Positions 1-7,392 of a stretch of DNA of 64,000 bases are shown here, in pieces. Position 1 is the first letter of the stretch. Each line of letters begins with the position of its first letter. A program made the position numbers and the translations under genes. The notes under the pieces are model-generated. The model was not told the origin of the DNA. It saw only the letters and a program-made list of their open reading frames with translations, and ran no database searches. This DNA comes from DATLCF01 sp035526505 (GTDB lineage: Bacteria > Patescibacteriota > Saccharimonadia > Saccharimonadales > UBA4665). Location of the stretch: positions 124,001 through 188,000 of the forward strand of contig DATLCF010000002.1 of NCBI GenBank assembly GCA_035526505.1, read 5' to 3'.

Positions 1-451
1 GCTCCAACAGGGTTACGCCTAGGGACGATGGCAGCATTTTAATTCGACGGCGCAAGGTCAATACATTGCTTCGTATGCGGGCAAGTTTGTAGTGCGCTAA
101 AGTCTCATCACGATAAGGTATAGCGAGTAGGTAATCAGTTAGGCGTGCCGCATACTCTTCTGTTGGCAGTGCTTGACGACCTTCTATGGGCGCCAGTTGG
201 TGTGCAAGCACGAAAGCCAATGCACTTTTTTGCCATGGTGTTACAGACGATATACTGTTCAAGCTTGGGTGCGATTGCTCAATAGTAAAAAGCCTGGCTA
301 GGCGCCGGGTAGATTCTGGTAATTTATACTCTATCGCCTGTTGTCGGGCAAATGCGTCTAGTTCCAATTCCGAGGTGGGAGTGGATTGTAATGGGGCAAT
401 ACTCTCCGTAGGCACGGCTTGCATACGGCGAGGTACATGCTCGGCATCCAT
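1..451 (-). CDS. Hypothetical protein, 3' end cut by window edge
   Basis: The minus strand is open from an ATG at 451 to base 1 without a stop, giving at least 150 residues. The protein starts MDAEHVPRRMQAVPTES and is rich in Ala, Leu and Arg, with a probable helical C-terminal part (LARLFTIEQSH, then repeated Leu/Arg). I do not recognise a family. The start is supported by -10-like sequences (TAAACT and TATAGG) immediately upstream, in the style of the leaderless genes elsewhere in the window. It is divergent from rmuC, with a shared 105-base intergenic region. A second in-frame ATG lies nine codons in. Confidence 0.55.
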   Translation of the reverse strand, partial: MDAEHVPRRMQAVPTESIAPLQSTPTSELELDAFARQQAIEYKLPESTRRLARLFTIEQSHPSLNSISSVTPWQKSALAFVLAHQLAPIEGRQALPTEEYAARLTDYLLAIPYRDETLAHYKLARIRSNVLTLRRRIKMLPSSLGVTLLE

Positions 452-542
452 AGTACCTATAGTTTACGCCACAGTCCATCAAGCCTGAGATTGCCGGCAA
501 GTTGGGAACGCGTGGCGAGGCACTTTGTACATTAGCAGATGG

Positions 543-559
543 TATACTTTGTATACATG
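543..559 (+). promoter_or_regulatory. -10 box adjoining rmuC start
   Basis: TATACT lies at 543-548 and the ATG at 557, so transcription would begin within a base or two of the start codon. No convincing -35 box is visible. It is one of the clearer examples of the leaderless pattern in this window. Confidence 0.5.
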
Positions 560-1774
560 GAAATATTGGGCATAGCACTGGGGATGTTAAATGTGGCCGG
601 GCTGGTGACGGTTGTTGCCATGCTGCAGCGCCGTCAAGGAGGCACGCAATTGGATGGTGCATTGCGGCAGGAGTTTGCCCAAAGCCGCAAAGAATTTACC
701 GAAGCCAACAAAGATCTTCGCCTAGAAGTAACCCAGGGCATACACCAAACCCGCGAATCGTTGGATAAACGTCTGGAGCAGCTGCGCGATAAAAACGACG
801 AAAAACTGGAACATATCCGTAAAACCGTAGAGGGCCGGCTGGAAAGCTTGCAAAAAGACAATGCCGACAAGCTAGAGAAAATGCGCGCCACCGTAGACGA
901 AAAACTGCAAAGTACGCTGGAAAGGCGCCTGGGTCAAAGCTTTAAGCTGGTTAGCGAACGGCTAGAACAGGTACAGCGTGGTCTGGGCGAAATGCAGGGC
1001 CTTGCCGGCGACGTCAGCGATTTTAAGCGGGTGCTAACCAACGTAAAAACCCGTGGTACCTGGGGCGAAGTACAGCTGGAGAACTTGCTGGAACAAGTGT
1101 TTATTAAAGACCATTACGACAAACAAGTTATGTTGCGCCCGGGCAGTAAAGACGCTGTGGATTTTTGCATCAAGCTGCCGGATAAAAGTTCTAAAACCGG
1201 GTTTATTTATTTGCCCATCGATGCCAAGTTCCCATTGGAGGACTACCAGCGTTTGGTAGCCGCACAGGAAAAGGGCGACCCAGCCCTGATAGCCGCAGCC
1301 AGCAAGGCCATGGTAGTGCGCATTAAGCTAGAGGCACGGTCTATCAAGGACAAATACATCCTGCCGCCTGCTACCACCGACTTTGCCGTGCTGTATGTTC
1401 CCACCGAGGGGCTCTATGCAGAAATCTTGCGCGTACCCGGGCTGTTCGAACACATGCAGCGCGAATTTCGCGTGATTGTGGCCGGCCCCACCACTATTGC
1501 CGCCATCCTCAGCAGCTATCAGCTGGGCTTCCGGACCCTGGCCATTGCCGAACAAACCAGCCAAGTGTGGGAACTGCTCACCGTTATAAAGGGTGAATTC
1601 GGCAAATTTGGCGATCTTTTGGAAAAAACCCGCGACAAAATGGTGCAAGCCACCAACACCATTGACAGTGCCAGCCGCAAATCCCGCACCATAGAAGGTA
1701 AACTCAATAAAGTACAAAAATTAGCCGACAAAACCGCCGAGAACGGAATGACACTTGACGTGGGAGTTTCATAA
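557..1774 (+). CDS. rmuC: DNA recombination protein RmuC homologue
   Basis: This 405-residue protein has the RmuC layout. An N-terminal membrane helix (about residues 1-22) is followed by a long charged coiled coil (about 30-150) and then the RmuC core with the WGEVQLENLLEQV and YLPIDAKFPLEDYQR segments. The core continues through the conserved FAVLYVPTEGLYAE and GPTTIAAIL stretches. RmuC proteins are thought to limit DNA inversions and recombination, and their core resembles nuclease folds; the biochemical activity is poorly defined. I chose ATG 557 over an upstream start at 539 because a TATACT box at 543-548 ends eight bases before it, which would make the mRNA leaderless. Confidence 0.9.
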   Translation: MEILGIALGMLNVAGLVTVVAMLQRRQGGTQLDGALRQEFAQSRKEFTEANKDLRLEVTQGIHQTRESLDKRLEQLRDKNDEKLEHIRKTVEGRLESLQKDNADKLEKMRATVDEKLQSTLERRLGQSFKLVSERLEQVQRGLGEMQGLAGDVSDFKRVLTNVKTRGTWGEVQLENLLEQVFIKDHYDKQVMLRPGSKDAVDFCIKLPDKSSKTGFIYLPIDAKFPLEDYQRLVAAQEKGDPALIAAASKAMVVRIKLEARSIKDKYILPPATTDFAVLYVPTEGLYAEILRVPGLFEHMQREFRVIVAGPTTIAAILSSYQLGFRTLAIAEQTSQVWELLTVIKGEFGKFGDLLEKTRDKMVQATNTIDSASRKSRTIEGKLNKVQKLADKTAENGMTLDVGVS

Positions 1775-1844
1775 AGGAAAGACCTGAATTGATTTTATTA
1801 GAATATTATGGTATTAATATACTAAGATAACGTAAGGACTTAGT

Positions 1845-2126
1845 ATGACTTTAAAGGAATTTTACGGCGGGGTTGCGCTACTTAGTGCTGGTGCTAGTGG
1901 AGCATTAAGTGTTGAGGCAGTGATTATGAATGAACAGCGGCCATTGGCGGTGGTCTTGGGGGCTACTGCAGTAACGGCTGCGATGACGGCGCGCTCTCTT
2001 ATGGGCAGTGCTTTAGAATCTAATCCTCCGGCAGAACAGCCTACGCCGCAAGAAAGTACTAATAACAATCCATCGCCAGAAGCGCCTTTCACCCCTCTTG
2101 TTACAGACACTGACCCCCAGCAATAA
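1845..2126 (+). CDS. Small membrane protein, unknown
   Basis: This 93-residue protein has two hydrophobic stretches near the N terminus (about residues 8-25 and 33-50) and a Pro/Ser/Asn/Gln-rich hydrophilic tail. That suggests a short membrane hairpin with an exposed tail. AAGGA lies upstream of the ATG and a TAATATACT-like -10 sequence lies further upstream. It converges on the glycoside hydrolase that ends at 2132. No family is recognised. Confidence 0.5.
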   Translation: MTLKEFYGGVALLSAGASGALSVEAVIMNEQRPLAVVLGATAVTAAMTARSLMGSALESNPPAEQPTPQESTNNNPSPEAPFTPLVTDTDPQQ

Positions 2127-2131
2127 ATTTG

Positions 2132-3460
2132 CTATTTAGTGTGAGATGTTTTGAGCCAGTCGATGGCAATGGCTGCTGTCCAGCTGAAGTTTTTGGCGCC
2201 CAGCGGGTCGCCGGTGAGCGGGTTGTAGTATTCGTTAAAGCCATTGCGTACCAGTTCAAGCGAACTTTCGACAAGCGCGTCGGCATGGTCGCTGTAACCG
2301 TAGCGGCGCAGCCCGTCGGCAATTAACCAGTTGGTGTTAAACCACATAGGGCCTTGCCAATAGCGTTTGGGGTCAAACCAGGGTGAATTGAGCGGCACGC
2401 TGGGCACGGGGTGGGCCGGGCCAAACATGTGTTCGTTTTCCAGTGTTTTAACAATAAGCGCAGCGTGTTCTTTACTGACGGTGCCGGCATACAAGGGCAT
2501 TAGCGAGGCAATGCTGGGCTCTTTTTGATATTTGTGCGTAATGAAGCCGCGTGAATAATATTGTTCGGTGTAGGGATCCCATAATTGTTCTAGGGCCTTG
2601 GGCGCGCGCTCTATATGTTTGAGCATTTTGGGCGGCAGTTCGGCCCGAATTGTGCCGGCAATGTGTTTTAGGTGATGGTTGGCGCGGATAAGAATACAGT
2701 TGAATGTCAGGTCTTCGATGGCAAACAGGGAATGGTCCAAAATCTTGTCAATGTCGTAGCCTTTGCGTAGCAAGCGCCGCTGGGCGGCGTACATAGCCAT
2801 AGCGTCGACGTTGGAATAGCGCTGGTCGGCGGGCACATAGCGGGTGTCGTTACGCAAAAAGCCGGCGAGCTTTTCTAGCTTGGTTTTGTCCAGCACGCGA
2901 ATCCAAAAAGGCAGCAGATGTTCGTGCATTTCATCCATCCAAGGCGGCGTGTTGTCTAGGCCTGTTTCCCATGGGTGAATTTGCAGCACCAGGCCTTCGC
3001 CATGCGGATCGCGCTCGTGGTACAGCCACTGGTGGTAGGCCAATAGCGCCGGAAATACCTGGCGGTACCAGCTGCGCCGCTCGGGCAGTTCCAGCAGTTC
3101 GCCAATACGCACCACCGCCTCGGCCATCATGGGCGGCTGGGTAATACCGCTGGTGGATACATCGTCGGGTGCGTAGGGGCTGGTCCAGCTTTGCCAAATG
3201 CCGTGATCGCGCCGCTGCTTGATACCTGGCGTAAAGATCATATGCGGCAGCATGCCGTTACTCCATTGGCCGCGCACCAGGCTGAGAATTTCTATTTTGG
3301 CACGCTCGATATCCATGTGCCGCAGGCCCAACGAGATAAAACAGCTGTCCCACAGCCATTGGTGCGGGTACAGCCCGCGCGCCGGAATAGTATACAGCCC
3401 ACGGTCGTTGTTTTTTAGCACTTCTTGGGCGGCAGCCAGCAGGTCGGTGGTATCGCTCAT
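2132..3460 (-). CDS. MGH1-like glycoside hydrolase (glucosylglycerate/mannosylglycerate hydrolase family)
   Basis: The 442-residue protein has no signal peptide and looks cytosolic. It shows the (alpha/alpha)6-barrel hallmarks of the MGH1-like/GH63-related family: LWDSCFISLGL near residue 35, QWSNGMLPHMIF near 70, a SGITQPP segment near 105, QGPMWFNTNWL near 375, and a C-terminal EYYNPLTGDP followed by FSWTAA. Characterised relatives hydrolyse glucosyl- or mannosylglycerate, and others act on alpha-glucosides. The exact substrate cannot be told from sequence. A TATACT box lies 10 bases before the ATG on the minus strand. A different trehalase-like specificity is possible. Confidence 0.7.
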   Translation of the reverse strand: MSDTTDLLAAAQEVLKNNDRGLYTIPARGLYPHQWLWDSCFISLGLRHMDIERAKIEILSLVRGQWSNGMLPHMIFTPGIKQRRDHGIWQSWTSPYAPDDVSTSGITQPPMMAEAVVRIGELLELPERRSWYRQVFPALLAYHQWLYHERDPHGEGLVLQIHPWETGLDNTPPWMDEMHEHLLPFWIRVLDKTKLEKLAGFLRNDTRYVPADQRYSNVDAMAMYAAQRRLLRKGYDIDKILDHSLFAIEDLTFNCILIRANHHLKHIAGTIRAELPPKMLKHIERAPKALEQLWDPYTEQYYSRGFITHKYQKEPSIASLMPLYAGTVSKEHAALIVKTLENEHMFGPAHPVPSVPLNSPWFDPKRYWQGPMWFNTNWLIADGLRRYGYSDHADALVESSLELVRNGFNEYYNPLTGDPLGAKNFSWTAAIAIDWLKTSHTK

Positions 3461-3541
3461 GGTTACGTCTAGTATACCGCACCCGCGCCACTTGTCACCA
3501 ATGGTATAATAGATGATTCACGCAGACCAAGGAGTAATAAT

Positions 3542-3727
3542 ATGGAACAGCAAGAAGGCGACCCAAGTGCTATACGAGATAATGCAGCACACACCCTGGA
3601 GGTGTGGGCGCAAAAGCATCAAGAGGGAGGCGAAGCGTTAGATAGCGTGGCTCGCGCATTAGCGCAATTGGCCGCAATACAGAGAAGGCCAAACGGTCAG
3701 CAGCCACAGTCAGCCCCCCTTGGGTGA
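3542..3727 (+). CDS. Small hypothetical protein
   Basis: This is a 61-residue hydrophilic, probably helical protein starting MEQQEGDPSAIRDN, with Gln- and Ala-rich composition and no membrane segment. It is supported by a TATAAT box and a good AAGGAG ribosome-binding site seven bases before the ATG. Its stop lies three bases from the converging FolD-like gene. No family is recognised. Confidence 0.5.
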   Translation: MEQQEGDPSAIRDNAAHTLEVWAQKHQEGGEALDSVARALAQLAAIQRRPNGQQPQSAPLG

Positions 3728-3730
3728 TAA

Positions 3731-4511
3731 CTAGGCGGCGCGTAAAGCTACATAGCCAAGTACTGGCATTTGTGCAGCTGGTATACCTGCATCTTCTAAA
3801 AGATTATGCACAAGGCACAAGGCGCTTCCGGGCCCTACGCCTTCGTTTGGCGGTGTCCACTGTACTGTAGGGTGTGAGGCAACCTGCCTATCGGTGTTGT
3901 TCCATAAATGTCCGTCTGCGGTCAAGCCCAGCCCGGCATCGGCGATAACACAATCCGACGGTATGTCGGAGAGCGGTATTTGTTCCGCTTGTGGAGTGGC
4001 AGTAAGGACAACTGCGGCTGTCGGTAGATTTTTTAGCCTGCCTGGCGTGTGATGGGTGGCAATTTGCTCTTCGGCAAGTATAATTCCTTGAGCCAGGAGC
4101 TGCTGGATGAGAGGCATCCCTGTTACTTTGCCCTTGCCCCCAATCCTGATAACCGAAGCTGGCCGCGTATCTAAATTAAGTACACTCACCTCGTCAATTC
4201 GCCTATCTTTATAATAGTGCGCCCCATGGATACCAAGATTGGCAAGGGCTTGCATAGATCGTGGGGTAGGGGCGCGCAAGGGATTATGTAAGCCGTCGGG
4301 ATCTTTGGCCGGGTCAAGGTTGGCCAATACACGCTCGTCCCCATAGCGGGAAAGCGCCATAATACCTGTAATGCCTGGCTGGTCGCTTAATTCGCCCACA
4401 ATTTCGGCTACGTCTCTTTTGCTGTCAGGGTGGGCGGTACATATCCCGTACTATCTGTTCCTGTATTGCTTGGCCGGCACGCACAAATTCAGTACTTTTA
4501 ATCTCTGCCAT
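3731..4511 (-). CDS. FolD-like protein (methylene-THF dehydrogenase/cyclohydrolase family), degenerate, with +1 frame change
   Basis: From 4399 downward a 222-residue frame carries FolD landmarks: PGITGIM, the P-KD-DG-H motif (DPAKDPDGLHN), an NADP-site stretch (IRIGGKGKVTGMPLIQQLL), THHTPGRLKN, a DAGLGLTADGHLW segment and a C-terminal TPPNEGVGP equivalent of PVPGGVGP. A 28-codon frame begins at ATG 4511 with a good GGAG site and stops at TGA (4427-4425). A +1 shift at CCC-TGA joins it smoothly to the main frame, giving about 259 residues against roughly 285 for FolD. The FolD Y-x-x-x-K catalytic segment appears as STEFVRAGQ, so Tyr has become Phe and Lys has become Gly, and the first 45 or so residues are absent. 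It may be a decaying gene, a sequencing error, a GTG start at 4399, or a real frameshift. Confidence 0.6.
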
Positions 4512-4525
4512 TTCTTCTCCAATTA

Positions 4526-4557
4526 AGTATATAAGCGCCGCGGCGCTTATTGGTCAA
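4526..4557 (-). promoter_or_regulatory. Promoter with 20-bp palindrome in a 20-base spacer (MerR-type spacing)
   Basis: On the minus strand a -35 TTGACC (4557-4552) and a -10 TATACT (4531-4526) are separated by 20 bases. The spacer is almost wholly occupied by a perfect palindrome, ATAAGCGCCGCGGCGCTTAT (4531-4550). Overlong 19-20 base spacers with a central dyad are typical of MerR-family activators. The promoter would drive the FolD-like gene. No regulator gene is adjacent. It could instead be a simple repressor operator. Confidence 0.55.
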
Positions 4558-4628
4558 CACTATGGTAGTTCCGGCGAACATAAACGTCAATAGCAGTAGT
4601 ATGTAATACAACACCATATCCCTACGTG

Positions 4629-5126
4629 CTAGCGATAGTTCGTAAAACTCAGCGGGAAGTCAAAATCCTGCGTTTTGAGTAGCTGCATAACCGCTTGCAG
4701 GTCGTCCTTGCTGCTGGACATTACGCGCACGGCGTCGCCCTGGATTTGGGGTTTTACCTTGGGGTAGTGTTCGCGAATGATTGCGGTGATCTTTTTGGCT
4801 TTCTCTTGGCCCAGACCCTGTTTGAACGGCACGCTTTGAGTAGTTTTGAGGTTGGCAACAACCGGCTCCTGCGTAGTGTCCAGCACTTTCTGGCTTTGGC
4901 CGCGGGCAGCCAGTTTTTTGCGTACAATATCCAAAATAGCGTCTATTTGCCAGTCGCCATTGCCGGTAACCTTCAACCCGGTTTTGTCGGGGTTGAGCCA
5001 TTCTACGGCGGCGGGCGTACCTTTAAAGTCGTATCGGCTGTTCAGCTCGCGCTGCACCTGATCGAACACATTGTTCATTTCCGCCTTGTCGTATTCGCAT
5101 ACGATATCAAAAGAAAAATTGGCCAT
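4629..5126 (-). CDS. yajQ: YajQ family nucleotide-binding protein
   Basis: At 165 residues this matches YajQ (UPF0234) length and sequence: it starts MANFSFDIVCEYDKAEMNNV, continues with ELNSRYDFKG, has a central QGLGQEKAKKI-AIIREHYPKVKPQIQG, and ends with DDLQAVMQLLKTQDFDFPLSFTNYR. The fold is two RNP-like domains. Some homologues bind cyclic di-GMP or nucleic acid, but the role here is unknown. A TATACT box ends seven bases before the ATG, so the mRNA is probably leaderless. The gene is divergent from pheS. Confidence 0.93.
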   Translation of the reverse strand: MANFSFDIVCEYDKAEMNNVFDQVQRELNSRYDFKGTPAAVEWLNPDKTGLKVTGNGDWQIDAILDIVRKKLAARGQSQKVLDTTQEPVVANLKTTQSVPFKQGLGQEKAKKITAIIREHYPKVKPQIQGDAVRVMSSSKDDLQAVMQLLKTQDFDFPLSFTNYR

Positions 5127-5181
5127 GCTTTCTAGTATACCCTGTTATAATATCTTAAGCACAAATATACTGACGTACGCT

Positions 5182-6345
5182 ATGATCGATTTTGACGAAC
5201 TGAACAAGAGTATTGGTAAAATTGCCGAACAACTGGAAACATTACGCAACGTTTCGTCTATTAAGCTCGATGTCAAACCGGTCGTTGTTTCCAAAGAAAT
5301 GATCGATGCACTTACTACTCCCAGCCGCCAAATTGCGCAGGCGGTTAGCGCAGTACAGTTGCCAAAGTTTGAAGATATGTTTGGCATGCAAACTGTATTT
5401 CGGGATATTGCCCAAGCCGCGCCCGAGGATAAAAAACGGGTGGGCCAAACTGTTAATCAGGCTCGCCAAGAATATTTAGATATTATGCAGTTGTATCAGG
5501 AACCGGCAGCCGCACCGAGCACGCCCATTGATATCACTGCACCATTTGACGTCAATACCCCAACAGACAAGCGACCCAAGCTGCTTACCAGCGACCAGGG
5601 CAGCCAGCACCCGCTGATGACCGAGCTATCTACGGTGCTGGACATCTTTTACCGCATGGGTTTTACGGCCGTGGAAAGCCGCGAGCTGGACGACGACTGG
5701 CACATGTTTACGGCCCTGAACTTTCCGGAAGGCCACCCGGCGCGGGACGATTACGACACGTTTATGACCGTGCAAACCGACAAAAACGGCAAGCAGCTTA
5801 TCGCCCCCGCCCATACCAGCACCATGCAGAACCGGGTATTGCAGCAGTACAAGGGTAATTTGGGCCAGGGCAAGCCCATTGCCGCCGTTATCCCTGGCCG
5901 CGTCTTCCGCAACGAAGACCTCGATGCCCGGCATGAGCACACCTTTTACCAGCTGGAAGGCGTGTATGTGGATAAGGGCGTGCATGCCGGCCACCTTATC
6001 GCCACGCTTAAAAATTTTTTACAGGAATACTACCAGCAGGAGCTAGAGGTCAAAACCCAGCCGTTTTATTTCCCGTTTACCGAGCCTAGTTTTGAGTTTG
6101 CCCTTAGCTGTCCCTTTTGCCGTAAACAGGGGTGTAATGTATGCAGCCACAGCGGCTGGATAGAGCTGCTGGGTTGTGGCATGATCCATCCTAACGTATT
6201 AAAAGATGCCGGCATTGACCCTGCCGTGTACACTGGCTTTGCCTGGGGCGGCGGCATTGACCGCTTGGTCATGATGAAATACAACATCGAAGATGTCCGC
6301 CATTTCGAATCCGCCAAACTAGACTTCTTGAGGCAATTTGCATGA
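5182..6345 (+). CDS. pheS: Phenylalanine-tRNA ligase alpha subunit
   Basis: This 388-residue class II synthetase subunit charges tRNA-Phe together with PheT. It has an N-terminal coiled coil (about 1-100), motif 2-like GRVFRNEDLDARHEHTFYQLEG and a C-terminal motif 3 (FAWGGGIDRLVMMKY). A Cys cluster (CPFCRKQGCNVC) precedes GWIELLGCGMIHPNVL and may bind zinc. I chose ATG 5182 because a TATACT box ends 10 bases upstream, and an upstream extension to 5071 would overlap yajQ. It overlaps the next gene by four bases. pheT lies further down the same strand, about 1 kb away, not directly adjacent. Confidence 0.95.
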   Translation: MIDFDELNKSIGKIAEQLETLRNVSSIKLDVKPVVVSKEMIDALTTPSRQIAQAVSAVQLPKFEDMFGMQTVFRDIAQAAPEDKKRVGQTVNQARQEYLDIMQLYQEPAAAPSTPIDITAPFDVNTPTDKRPKLLTSDQGSQHPLMTELSTVLDIFYRMGFTAVESRELDDDWHMFTALNFPEGHPARDDYDTFMTVQTDKNGKQLIAPAHTSTMQNRVLQQYKGNLGQGKPIAAVIPGRVFRNEDLDARHEHTFYQLEGVYVDKGVHAGHLIATLKNFLQEYYQQELEVKTQPFYFPFTEPSFEFALSCPFCRKQGCNVCSHSGWIELLGCGMIHPNVLKDAGIDPAVYTGFAWGGGIDRLVMMKYNIEDVRHFESAKLDFLRQFA

Positions 6346-6782
6346 GCAAAAGCAGCCAACTTGTTAGTGCCGAAGATCTAGCTTTGTACGAAGAGGTATT
6401 TGGCGTAGCCGAATATATGTACAGTAAACTGCCGGAAATCCCGTTAGAAGAAAAGTGGGACACCACCGCTAAACTGCGCCGACTGGCTAACGATTTGCTG
6501 TTTAGTACTTCCCAAGCGGTTGGAAATACTAGCCCCACCGGCTCGGAGTATGACTGGGGCGCGGCCCATAAGCATGCTTTTTCTTTGCGGGCAATGTATC
6601 GGCTGGGTGGACGCCAGAAATTCATTAACCTAGAGCCGGAAATGATGCTTAAGCTAGACAGGCTCATAAAACAACTAGATTCCCGGGTAGATGGCGCATA
6701 TAAACAAACAGATACCTACAATAAAAATGACCTGGAACATTGGCGTAGCAAATACAAGCTAGCCAAAGGGAAAGAGGCATGA
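6342..6782 (+). CDS. Avd-like four-helix-bundle protein
   Basis: This 146-residue, mostly helical protein overlaps pheS and the HIT gene by four bases on each side, so it is translationally coupled. Its pattern (YSKLPEIPLEEKW near residue 30, then a long amphipathic helix, a helix ending LRAMYRLGG and a closing helix) resembles the bAvd/S23-type four-helix family. That family includes the accessory protein of diversity-generating retroelements and proteins encoded in 23S intervening sequences. There is no reverse transcriptase in the window. The assignment rests on pattern resemblance only. Confidence 0.45.
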   Translation: MSKSSQLVSAEDLALYEEVFGVAEYMYSKLPEIPLEEKWDTTAKLRRLANDLLFSTSQAVGNTSPTGSEYDWGAAHKHAFSLRAMYRLGGRQKFINLEPEMMLKLDRLIKQLDSRVDGAYKQTDTYNKNDLEHWRSKYKLAKGKEA

Positions 6783-7237
6783 GCGAACCAACCTTGTTTG
6801 ACAAAATTGTAGACGGCAGTATTCCGTCGTTTAAGGTGTGGGAGGATGACCAGTACCTGGCCTTTTTGACGCCTTTTGCCAATACGCCGGGGGCTACGGT
6901 GGTGGTGCCCAAGAAAAACCCTGGTGACTATGTATTTAATTTAGACGATAGCACTGTTGCCGGCCTGATGACTGCCGCCAAAAAGGTTGCCAAATTGTTG
7001 GAAAAAGGCTTGGACGTACCCCGCGTTGCCGCAGTGTTCGAGGGCGAGGCTGTGCCGCACGTGCATGTCAAACTGTACCCCATGCACAACTTTGCTGCCG
7101 ACCGCAGCCAGCTCCCTAAAACCCAAGTATTTTTTCCCGCCTACCCGGGCTATATCGATACTCACGATGGCCCACGCATGGACGATGTCGACTTGAAAGC
7201 TGTTCAACAAAAGATCCAGGAGACCGGCAATGCTTAG
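6779..7237 (+). CDS. HIT family nucleotide hydrolase/transferase-like protein
   Basis: This 152-residue protein resembles HinT/HIT proteins, which act on nucleoside phosphoramidates or dinucleotides: an N-terminal DKIVDGSIPSFKVWEDD followed by YLAFLTPFANTPGATVVVPK. The HIT motif reads HVHVKLYP, so the third His of H-x-H-x-H is Lys while the first two, including the nucleophilic middle His, are kept. The ATGA overlap with the upstream gene indicates coupling in the pheS transcript. The protein is longer than a minimal HinT because of a C-terminal extension. Confidence 0.85.
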   Translation: MSEPTLFDKIVDGSIPSFKVWEDDQYLAFLTPFANTPGATVVVPKKNPGDYVFNLDDSTVAGLMTAAKKVAKLLEKGLDVPRVAAVFEGEAVPHVHVKLYPMHNFAADRSQLPKTQVFFPAYPGYIDTHDGPRMDDVDLKAVQQKIQETGNA

Positions 7238-7249
7238 TTTTCGCCTATT

Positions 7250-7364
7250 TACACATGCCAATACAAAAGACCGTTCACGCGCGGTAAGAAAATTTTTGAG
7301 CCTTGGGTCTCAAAAATTTTCTTCCGGCTGCACTCCCGTTGAGTCTTTTGTATTGGTATGTGTA
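7250..7364. repeat. Nested inverted repeat / structured RNA candidate
   Basis: The outer arms at 7250-7271 and 7343-7364 pair over 22 bases with one G-U wobble. Inner arms at 7286-7300 and 7309-7323 pair perfectly over 15 bases around an 8-base loop. The internal loops are 14 and 19 bases. The element fills nearly the whole gap between the HIT gene and pheT. There is no U-run after it, so it is not a classical terminator. It could be a cis-acting RNA, a processing site or a MITE-like insertion. Confidence 0.75.
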
Positions 7365-7392
7365 AGCGGCTTAATCCGTAGAGTGTGGGTAT

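Noticed and set aside
324..662. Open frames at 186-488 (+) and 324-662 (-)
   Set aside because: They overlap the better supported partial gene 1-451 and the rmuC start, and their composition (Cys-, Ser- and Arg-rich) looks like non-coding frames.
4425..4427. UGA read as glycine, as in some CPR groups, to explain the FolD-like gene
   Set aside because: Reading through in the same frame does not give FolD-like sequence, and UGA ends other intact genes such as gatC and rnhB.
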